A DNA stretch of 10,937 nt from Euryarchaeota archaeon UBA181 (GTDB lineage: Archaea > Thermoplasmatota > Poseidoniia > Poseidoniales > Thalassarchaeaceae): the NCBI GenBank assembly GCA_002496725.1, contig DALI01000047.1, positions 1 to 10,937 on the forward strand, written 5' to 3'. How positions within the stretch are numbered: position 1 is the first letter of the stretch; each line of letters opens with the position of its first letter. Below, one piece after another: positions 1 through 5,626 of the stretch. Under the pieces are notes generated by a model. That model searched no databases. It was not told where the DNA came from and saw only the letters and a list, made by a program, of their open reading frames with translations. The translations under genes were made by a program, and so were the position numbers.

Positions 1-771
1 GCTCAGTAGTTGTCTGGAAATCAGGACCTTCTTCCTAATCTCAGTTCCAGAGAGGCCCAATGATCCTGAATCGGATAAAATATCAAGAATAGCAAGTCTA
101 GTTCCGACTATGGGACTCGTAATACGTCCAATTTCCTCTCTGGAAATTGAGGAAATTGCATAGCGCCTTAATTTACCGTCCCTCCATGAGATAACCTGAT
201 TCTTCGACTCCAATATCTGAAGATGATATGCCGTAACCCCATTTGCTAGTCCTAAAGCATCCCGCAATGCTGAGAAATGAATTCCCGCATTGGCCTCGAG
301 ATATCCCAGTATACGGCCTCTTGTCAGTAAATCATTTCTTGTTGAATTTAACTTGGCAAGTAAAGGGGAAAATAGCGCCATCATAACAGTGACCCTGACG
401 AATTCAAACAAGACTGAGCCCATCAGTAGGGATCCGAGGGTGCCAGCTCCCCCTATCATCAGATTACTGGGTAAATCTGATTCTGACGGCGTTTTACCTG
501 TTTCTTTTTCTCTGTTCTCATCTCCTCCGCCTGAGTTCTGTTCGTCATCCGAGTTTTGGTCTTGTGACTCAGACGAATCATCCGCCATTAGCTCAGCGTA
601 ATTATCTTCATCTCCTTGTTCTGTTGGGACGGCGTTTTCTACAGAAAGCCAGTATCCAGAGATGATTGAAAAAATGGCAATCATACTCAGAAGTCGTACT
701 GTGAGTACTCCGCGCATCATATATCGCAGGTGATTCCCCTCTTTGACTGGCTTGGTGAGTTGATTTGACAT
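1..771 (-). CDS. Membrane-anchored winged-helix transcriptional regulator (partial, C terminus off left edge)
   Basis: The reading frame is open from an ATG at 771 through the left edge (257 codons, no stop). A short basic N terminus is followed by a hydrophobic helix at about residues 25-43. Next comes a strongly acidic, Ser/Asn/Gln-rich linker (about 44-102) and a second hydrophobic stretch (about 103-138). A winged-helix domain follows at about 148-206: RILGYLEANAGIHFSALRDA, then a recognition-helix-like GVTAYHLQILES and a wing ending in GKLRRY. A second helix-turn-helix appears to begin at about 224 (TRLAILDILSDSGSLGLSGT) and is cut off. This order (two membrane helices, then tandem winged helices) is known in archaeal membrane-bound regulators. 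With both ends cytoplasmic, the acidic linker would lie outside the membrane as a possible sensor loop. The start could instead be M18 or M19 (720 or 717). The gene is divergent from the M29-like gene with only 44 bases between starts. Its target and signal are not evident. Confidence 0.82.
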   Translation of the reverse strand, partial: MSNQLTKPVKEGNHLRYMMRGVLTVRLLSMIAIFSIISGYWLSVENAVPTEQGDEDNYAELMADDSSESQDQNSDDEQNSGGGDENREKETGKTPSESDLPSNLMIGGAGTLGSLLMGSVLFEFVRVTVMMALFSPLLAKLNSTRNDLLTRGRILGYLEANAGIHFSALRDALGLANGVTAYHLQILESKNQVISWRDGKLRRYAISSISREEIGRITSPIVGTRLAILDILSDSGSLGLSGTEIRKKVLISRQLLS

Positions 772-815
772 TCGGAGTGTCCTTGAATGACGACCTGCTC
801 CGAGGCCTGAGATAG
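772..815. promoter_or_regulatory. Short divergent intergenic region
   Basis: These 44 bases separate the divergent starts of the membrane winged-helix gene (771, minus) and the M29-like gene (816, plus), so both promoters must lie here or reach into the coding regions. I see no convincing archaeal TATA box and no strong Shine-Dalgarno sequence for either gene, which would fit leaderless or weakly led transcripts. If the minus gene actually starts at 720, the region is about 95 bases. An autoregulatory site of the winged-helix protein could sit here, but no clear palindrome is visible. Confidence 0.4.
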
Positions 816-1847
816 ATGACAGAGGAGAACACGCCTGATACCATCAATTCAGAAGAATTGGTGGAGTCCATGCTTATTGCTTCAAGATCTGTAGTGAGGA
901 CTTGTATGCAGATTAGGCCGTCTGAACACGTCTTGGTTGTAACAGACCCTGAATGTTCGGAAGTAGGTCAATCCCTCTATGAAGCGGCTGCGGAAGTAAC
1001 TGATAGGGTACTTCTGATGATGATGCCCCTCACACAGAAGAAAGGCGTGGAGCCTCCTGACCCTGTAGCCGAACTAATGAGGCAACAAGATGTCGTATTG
1101 ATAGCCACAAAGAGCTCATTGACCCATTCGAGGGCAAGGAGGAATGCATCGAGAGAGAATGCAAGAATTGCTTCAATGCCCGGAATAACCTCAGAGATTC
1201 TCGCCAAGGGTGGCATGACTGCTGATTATGGAGCAATGAAAAAGGAAATTTCAGGACTTAACGCACTTCTAAGAAAGAGGACCATGGTCAAAGTGAGATC
1301 TCCTTCTGGGACTGATCTCGCATTCACTACTGGGGCTAGGTGGATATTGGAGGATAATGGGATATGTAACCGGCCTGGTCAAATTACCAATCTCCCAACT
1401 GGAAAGGTTTTCGTGTTACCGAAAGAGGGGACTGCGAATGGAAAAATAGTTATCGATGGTTCATTGGACGGAGTGATACTTGATGAGCCAATCACCCTAC
1501 TAGTTGAGAATGGCAATGTGATCAACATATCAGGCGGGCAGCATGCTGAGAATATGATTTCCAAGATGGATTCCATTAGGGCCACAGTTAAGACCTCGCA
1601 AATCGACAAGGTAGCTACTTTGGCTGAATTCGGTTTCGGGATGAATGCAAGATCGATTCTTTCGGGGAGTCAGCTTGAGGATCAAGTAGTGAGAGGGTCC
1701 TCGTACATCGCTATCGGAGATAATTCATCCCTTGGGGGAACCTCAAAGGTTGGATATCAAATCAGAGGAGTGATGCTCAAGCCAACAGTAGAGCTTGAGG
1801 ATGTTGATTTAGTCGTAGATGGGAAAGTAACTGCTAGAAAGCGGTGA
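816..1847 (+). CDS. M29 aminopeptidase-like protein with degenerate metal site
   Basis: This 343-residue protein belongs to the short form of the M29 / COG2309 family (leucyl aminopeptidase T-like; also related to 2,5-dihydroxypyridine dioxygenase). Family landmarks are visible: KSSLTHSRARR (99-109), ARIASMPGIT (116-125), SGTDLAF (164-170), NLPTGKVFVLPKEGTANG (192-209), LAEFGFGMN (269-277), SSYIAIGDNSSLGG (295-308) and QIRGVMLKPT (315-324). Active members of this family use two Glu, two His and an Asp to bind metals. From memory of the family, the usual motifs are GEVF, AELGIG, HIALGDN and HxDG. Here only E271 of AEFG is kept. The others read K197, Y297, Q315 and R317. The fold is probably intact but classical metallopeptidase activity is doubtful. 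The start ATG has a reasonable position but no clear SD. It is the first gene of an operon with the TPK-like gene, 4 bases downstream. Family membership is secure; function is not. Confidence 0.85.
   Translation: MTEENTPDTINSEELVESMLIASRSVVRTCMQIRPSEHVLVVTDPECSEVGQSLYEAAAEVTDRVLLMMMPLTQKKGVEPPDPVAELMRQQDVVLIATKSSLTHSRARRNASRENARIASMPGITSEILAKGGMTADYGAMKKEISGLNALLRKRTMVKVRSPSGTDLAFTTGARWILEDNGICNRPGQITNLPTGKVFVLPKEGTANGKIVIDGSLDGVILDEPITLLVENGNVINISGGQHAENMISKMDSIRATVKTSQIDKVATLAEFGFGMNARSILSGSQLEDQVVRGSSYIAIGDNSSLGGTSKVGYQIRGVMLKPTVELEDVDLVVDGKVTARKR
1843..1847 (+). promoter_or_regulatory. Probable ribosome binding site for the TPK-like gene
   Basis: GGTGA lies 4 bases before the ATG at 1852 and overlaps the stop codon of the M29-like gene. 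The spacing is short but compatible with initiation coupled to termination of the upstream gene, and supports the two genes being co-transcribed. Confidence 0.4.
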
Positions 1848-1851
1848 TTGA

Positions 1852-2460
1852 ATGAAGGGAATTCTTTGGTGCAACGGTGTTTTGCCGAGCAAATCTGTTT
1901 TGGATAGGTTCCTCACTCACGGAGTGCCTATCTTCGGAGTTGATGGTGGTGCAGACAAGGCTTTGTCAATGGGGTATGAGATCTACGAGGTACTAGGGGA
2001 TATGGATTCTGTGGATTCTTCTATTTGGGAAGGAAAGATGACTTTGTTGATGGATCAGAACAGAAGTGATCTTTCGAAGTCATTGGAATATATCGATGGA
2101 ATCGGAATAACAGATGTCGATATTGTGGGAGCAGAGGGAGGAGATCATGGCCATGTAATCGGATCTATGGCATCTCTTACGGATGCCCCAGAGGGCATGA
2201 AAGTGAGGATGCACTATGAATCGGGCGTGATTCATTTAGTCAGTCCAACCAATGACGGCTTTAGTCAGAGGATGGGGGCGCAACAGAAATTCTCAGTTTT
2301 TGCCCTAACGGAGTGTGAAAGGGCCTCGGTGTTAGGATCTAGATGGGAATTGGATAATGAAAGTCTTTCATTCTCCACTAAGGGACTCGGTAATGAGGGG
2401 CTTGGTGGCGTAGTTTCGGTTAGGGCGGACGGTTTGATAGCTGTTTTTGTGAGTGCCTAA
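1852..2460 (+). CDS. Thiamine pyrophosphokinase-like protein
   Basis: This 202-residue protein matches the thiamine pyrophosphokinase fold (COG1564) in length and motif order. FGVDGGADKAL (28-38) corresponds to the usual ADGGAN motif and LGDMDSVD (48-55) to GDFDSI. DQNRSDLSKSLEYI (68-81) corresponds to the DxxKTDxxKAL motif, with D73 as the conserved Asp. IVGAEGGDHGHVIGSM (91-106) stands where GATGGRxDHxLxN is normal. A C-terminal beta domain follows, with GAQQKFSVFAL (142-152) and TKGLGNEGLGG (176-186). Known enzymes transfer pyrophosphate from ATP to thiamine to make the cofactor TPP in the cytoplasm. Here the Arg and Asp of GGRxDH are not in place, so substrate or activity may differ. The gene follows the M29-like gene by 4 bases and its stop overlaps the stop of the convergent transporter gene by 4 bases. 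Family call is good; exact substrate is unproven. Confidence 0.8.
   Translation: MKGILWCNGVLPSKSVLDRFLTHGVPIFGVDGGADKALSMGYEIYEVLGDMDSVDSSIWEGKMTLLMDQNRSDLSKSLEYIDGIGITDVDIVGAEGGDHGHVIGSMASLTDAPEGMKVRMHYESGVIHLVSPTNDGFSQRMGAQQKFSVFALTECERASVLGSRWELDNESLSFSTKGLGNEGLGGVVSVRADGLIAVFVSA
2457..2460. other. Overlapping convergent stop codons
   Basis: The plus-strand bases CTAA contain both the TAA stop of the TPK-like gene (2458-2460) and, read on the minus strand, the TAG stop of the AI-2E gene (2459-2457). No intergenic terminator can exist between the two convergent genes, so their transcripts must end inside each other's coding regions and are expected to overlap at their 3' ends. Confidence 0.95.
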
Positions 2461-3509
2461 TCTGACTTTATTTCTGGATCTCGTGAGAGCATTATTGCTA
2501 TTGGCCTAGTTCTTGGGTCGCTCTCGAGGCCGATCTTCATTATGACGGCTAGGGGGACACCTAGGACCATTCCCATTATGCCCCATGCCCAACCCCAAAA
2601 TGCCACTAATAGTAACAGGACGATTGGCGACATATCTAATCTCTGTCCAGCTAATTGGGGCTCAATGATCCCCCCCCATACCTGTTGGTTCATTACAAGA
2701 AGTGCGATTAGTAGCAGAGCTGATGTCTGAGGGAGGACAATTAGACCCAGGAGTATTGGGGGAATAATCGACAGTAGCGCCCCGACATAAGGTATGAAGT
2801 CCATCAGGAATGTAATTGACGCCCATAGGAAAACGAATGGGATGTCTAATGCGGATAGGACTATCGCGGCTACAATAGCTTGGCCAAATGCTACAGAGGC
2901 CCGGGTTATCACATACGTGTTTATTCCTTCGCCTGAGCCCTCCGCTACCGCCATCACCCTCTCCACATCTTCCGGATATGCTGCCTTGATTCTCTTGGGT
3001 AGAGTCTCTGCCTCGAGTATGATGAATAGGAGGAAAATTAGGACTGTTACTAGGCCAGTAGTAAACCCTGCTATAGTTCCGACGAAGCCAGCGGCATAGG
3101 AATTGACAGTCTCAATTGTGACCAAATCAGTTAGTGCGGCTGTGTTTGGTTGATATCCAAATATGGAGAGTTCTTCTAACCAGGCTATCTTCTTCTCGAG
3201 TGATTGCTGTAGTTCCGGAGCCTCAGTTGAGAAGTTCTGCATATTCTCATACATCGAGTTTGATGCGAAGAGGAGGAAACCCATTACCATAGCAACCAAT
3301 ACCCCGTATGCCACTAAAGGATGACCGCCTAGCCTCTCCTCAAGCCACTGCGCTGGAGGCCTTATGAGAAAGAATATCAGAGTAGCGACAACCAGTGGTT
3401 GAATGACTGCCTTCAGGTGGACGATTGCTAGAACACCGACAAACAAGACGATTGAGATATTGGCCAGGGTTCCCGAGTCTACCTTCGCCAGACTATTGCT
3501 TCTCGGCAT
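2457..3509 (-). CDS. AI-2E family transporter (PerM/YdiK-like membrane protein)
   Basis: This 350-residue integral membrane protein has the hallmark organisation of the AI-2E family (COG0628). Hydrophobic segments lie at about residues 17-32, 36-50 and 66-84, followed by a soluble extracytoplasmic region with amphipathic helices (about 85-140). Further membrane helices lie at about 145-165, 205-222, 224-245, 246-273 and 296-326. Signature stretches are FIPYVGALLSIIPP (238-251), EPQLAGQRLDMSP (283-295) and the glycine-rich GWAWGIMGMVLGVPLAV (306-322). Family members export autoinducer-2 or exchange ions (for example Na+/H+); the substrate cannot be read from sequence. The start ATG at 3509 is preceded by AGGA (plus-strand 3519-3522) with 9 bases of spacing. 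It lies 49 bases downstream of the GT4 gene on the same strand, so they are probably co-transcribed. A G8 run on the coding strand encodes Trp-Gly-Gly at 278-280. Confidence 0.92.
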   Translation of the reverse strand: MPRSNSLAKVDSGTLANISIVLFVGVLAIVHLKAVIQPLVVATLIFFLIRPPAQWLEERLGGHPLVAYGVLVAMVMGFLLFASNSMYENMQNFSTEAPELQQSLEKKIAWLEELSIFGYQPNTAALTDLVTIETVNSYAAGFVGTIAGFTTGLVTVLIFLLFIILEAETLPKRIKAAYPEDVERVMAVAEGSGEGINTYVITRASVAFGQAIVAAIVLSALDIPFVFLWASITFLMDFIPYVGALLSIIPPILLGLIVLPQTSALLLIALLVMNQQVWGGIIEPQLAGQRLDMSPIVLLLLVAFWGWAWGIMGMVLGVPLAVIMKIGLESDPRTRPIAIMLSRDPEIKSD

Positions 3510-3558
3510 ATCTATCAGTCCTGCGAACTAGTCATGGCGCATCAATGGTTCGCCTGAA

Positions 3559-4791
3559 TTAGAGTTGTAATGCCTGAAGGTAGATTTTCTCGAAGGAAGC
3601 GGCATTTCCATCAAAGTTGAATTTTTCAATCACTCTCTCTCGTCCTTTGATTCCCTTCTGTGAGCCTTTTTCTGTCAGAACTCTTTTCATTGCGACTAGC
3701 ATCGAGTCCATATTCCCCATGGTGAAAAGTTCACCCACGCTTTCATCCACCATCTCTGGGAGTGGGCCATGATCAACAGTAACTATCGGAACGCCCGAAG
3801 ACATTGCTTCTAGGGGAATCAATCCCTGCCCCTCATAGAATGAGGGGTAGACAACTAAATCTGCAGAGCGGTATAGCTGTGCCAGACTGGAGAAACTCAT
3901 TCCAGACTCGATACGTACATGTTCCCCTACCCCAAGTCTCCTTGCCTGCTTCATTAGTCTGGACTTCAAATGACCTCTCCCCACTATTACAAGTCTGGAG
4001 TTTGGAATATCTCTCTTAAGCATGGAGAATCCCCTTATCAGAGTCCCATAGCCCTTCCTTGCGGCTAGTCTCCCTACAGCCAGAATTATTTTGCATTCAT
4101 GATCGCCGTCATCGTATCTTGATCTGGTTGCTTTGTGAATCTCGATATCTGTCTTGGAATTGTCATCAAATGGCCTGAACATTTCAGTATCAACCCCCCA
4201 ATGAACTACTTGGCAATTCCATGATCTAGGTACATCATACCTTGATTCGAAGTCTTCTTTGGTTGCATTGGAGTTTGCTACGCATATACTGGACTCATTT
4301 ATTGCGTAGTTCTCAAATCTAGCGTATCTACCAGCTAGGAGTCTTATTGCCATGTCATTTGGATTAGCCCAGACTGCTGCTTCTCTCGCCCTACTGGCTT
4401 CCATCAGTCCGTCACGTTCCCCTAACCAAGAACCATGGAGGGACGAAACAATGGGGGCTATTTTCTCAGAGCATATGCGGAATTGGGAGGTAGACCAGGA
4501 TATCATTGGGCAGTGCAGATGCACGATATCTACCGGATCACTCTCATTTAGCATCTCTAGCTCAGACATTGCTTTCCTCCCATAAGAACGGGTAAATTCC
4601 ATGGGAATCTTTGCCCACCCAACTGTAATCACCCTCACTCCCTCCTGATGTGGGGGGTCCCCGCTCCCTGATCTAGTGATTACAGTGACCCTGTGCCCTC
4701 TCTTTACGAGAGCTTCTGAGAGGTGAAATACTGTTGATCCCATGCCACCCCATCTCGGAGGGAACTCGGCGGAAAGCATGGCAATGTGCAT
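3559..4791 (-). CDS. GT4 family glycosyltransferase
   Basis: This 410-residue protein has the two-Rossmann (GT-B) layout of family GT4. The N-terminal domain opens with MHIAMLSAEFPPRWGGMGS, a typical GT4 start with the glycine-rich loop, and SSLHGSW (117-122) holds the His expected at the acceptor site. The C-terminal domain carries IILAVGRLAARKGYGTLI (235-252; R241 and K246 are the usual phosphate-binding residues), RLVIVGRG (266-273) and the nucleotide-sugar EX7E motif at E320-E328 (EGQGLIPLE). It should transfer a sugar from a nucleotide-sugar donor with retention of configuration, acting at the cytoplasmic face. Donor and acceptor are unknown. No transmembrane helix is seen. GGAGAT (plus-strand 4802-4807) sits 10 bases before the ATG and supports this start. 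The gene is divergent from a GT2 gene and upstream of the AI-2E gene, which fits surface glycan or glycolipid assembly (inference). Confidence 0.93.
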   Translation of the reverse strand: MHIAMLSAEFPPRWGGMGSTVFHLSEALVKRGHRVTVITRSGSGDPPHQEGVRVITVGWAKIPMEFTRSYGRKAMSELEMLNESDPVDIVHLHCPMISWSTSQFRICSEKIAPIVSSLHGSWLGERDGLMEASRAREAAVWANPNDMAIRLLAGRYARFENYAINESSICVANSNATKEDFESRYDVPRSWNCQVVHWGVDTEMFRPFDDNSKTDIEIHKATRSRYDDGDHECKIILAVGRLAARKGYGTLIRGFSMLKRDIPNSRLVIVGRGHLKSRLMKQARRLGVGEHVRIESGMSFSSLAQLYRSADLVVYPSFYEGQGLIPLEAMSSGVPIVTVDHGPLPEMVDESVGELFTMGNMDSMLVAMKRVLTEKGSQKGIKGRERVIEKFNFDGNAASFEKIYLQALQL

Positions 4792-4888
4792 CGTTACTCA
4801 AATCTCCGATTCGGTCTCTGCATTTCAAGAGAACTACCACAAGACAGACCTTCGCATTGTTCAAAACAGGAGGTCGTGTGGGCAAATC
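4792..4888. promoter_or_regulatory. Divergent intergenic region between GT4 and GT2 genes
   Basis: These 97 bases separate the GT4 start (4791, minus) from the best GT2 start (4889, plus). They contain an SD-like GGAGAT for the minus gene (plus-strand 4802-4807) and a GGAGGT for the plus gene (4869-4874). No strong TATA box is obvious for either direction. Shared placement suggests the two glycosyltransferases could be co-regulated. Confidence 0.5.
4869..4874 (+). promoter_or_regulatory. Shine-Dalgarno-like GGAGGT upstream of the GT2 gene
   Basis: A perfect GGAGGT lies 14 bases before the ATG at 4889. That spacing is longer than the usual 5-10 bases, but there is no closer in-frame ATG, GTG or TTG start, and its presence argues against the longer frame that begins at 4742 inside the divergent GT4 gene. 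Confidence 0.45.
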
Positions 4889-5623
4889 ATGCAAGCGCCC
4901 CTGCCTGTGCACGTTACAGTGGTCATACCGACGAGGAACGAGGAAGAAGCCATAGTTGATACAATCAAATCAGTTCCTAATGACGGTTGGTGCGAGAAGC
5001 TGGACTTCCTGATAGTCGATGGCAACTCGACAGACAAAACAAAGGAGCTTGCTGAAGGAGAGGGTGCGACTGTATATGTCGAACCTAGGAAGGGGTATGG
5101 AAGAGCCTACAAGACTGGTTTCTCCATGGCTCCTGGAGACATCATAGTGACAATGGATGCAGATTGTACATATCCTGGAGAGGAGGTTCCTGATCTAGTT
5201 AGGAGGCTTCTGGAGGAGGATCTCCAGTGGATTACATGCGATAGACTAAGGAGGGCAGAGGAAGGGTCGATGCCTGGACTCCATGGATTTGGTAATTGGG
5301 TCCTATCTACTACTGCATCCATTCTCTACTGGTATGGCCTTCATGACTCTCAGAGTGGGATGTGGGTGTTCCGCAAGTCAATCTTCGAAGATGAGCGTGT
5401 ACGGCCCAAGCATGATGGAATGCCGCTATCGCAGGAGTTTAAGATCAGAGCCCGGAGATATCTCGGCAAGAAGAAGACCGCTGAGGTAAGCGTCCCATAT
5501 CGTCCCAGAGTAGGTGAGGCTGAGATCAATACATGGGGGGACGGTCTTCTTAATCTGAGATTCCTATTCACACACAGACTCGGGATGACGCGGCAAGTCA
5601 CACCTTGGGGACCAGAGCAATAG
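4889..5623 (+). CDS. GT2 family glycosyltransferase, dolichol-phosphate mannosyltransferase-like
   Basis: From the ATG at 4889 the protein has 244 residues with a GT-A fold of family GT2. Visible motifs are VTVVIPTRNEEEAI (9-22), FLIVDGNSTDKT (40-51), GYGRAYKTGF (69-78), the metal/donor-binding DAD in VTMDADCTYPG (87-97; D90, D92), HDSQSGMWVF (152-161, the DxQSG motif of DPM1-like enzymes) and LSQEFKIRARR (180-190). No C-terminal membrane helices follow, so it resembles soluble DPM1-type or UgtP-like enzymes that load a sugar on a polyprenyl phosphate; the actual donor and acceptor are not determinable. The frame stays open to an ATG at 4742, but the extra 49 residues overlap the divergent GT4 gene and precede the universal VVIPTxNE start, so I reject them. 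It converges on the giant surface-protein gene with only 3 bases between stop codons. Confidence 0.9.
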   Translation: MQAPLPVHVTVVIPTRNEEEAIVDTIKSVPNDGWCEKLDFLIVDGNSTDKTKELAEGEGATVYVEPRKGYGRAYKTGFSMAPGDIIVTMDADCTYPGEEVPDLVRRLLEEDLQWITCDRLRRAEEGSMPGLHGFGNWVLSTTASILYWYGLHDSQSGMWVFRKSIFEDERVRPKHDGMPLSQEFKIRARRYLGKKKTAEVSVPYRPRVGEAEINTWGDGLLNLRFLFTHRLGMTRQVTPWGPEQ

Positions 5624-5626
5624 AGT

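Noticed and set aside
608..871. Minus-strand 87-codon open frame across the divergent intergenic region
   Set aside because: It overlaps both the membrane winged-helix gene in another frame and the start of the M29-like gene, and its peptide has no domain-like character.
3523..3553. Inverted repeat GCGAAC...GTTCGC between the GT4 and AI-2E genes
   Set aside because: The arms are only 6 bases with a 19-base loop and no T-run; a match of this size is expected by chance, so I do not call a terminator or operator.
4742..4888. Longer GT2 start giving 49 extra N-terminal residues
   Set aside because: The extension overlaps the divergent GT4 coding region, has no GT-like sequence, and the conserved VVIPTRNEE start follows closely after the ATG at 4889, which has an upstream GGAGGT.
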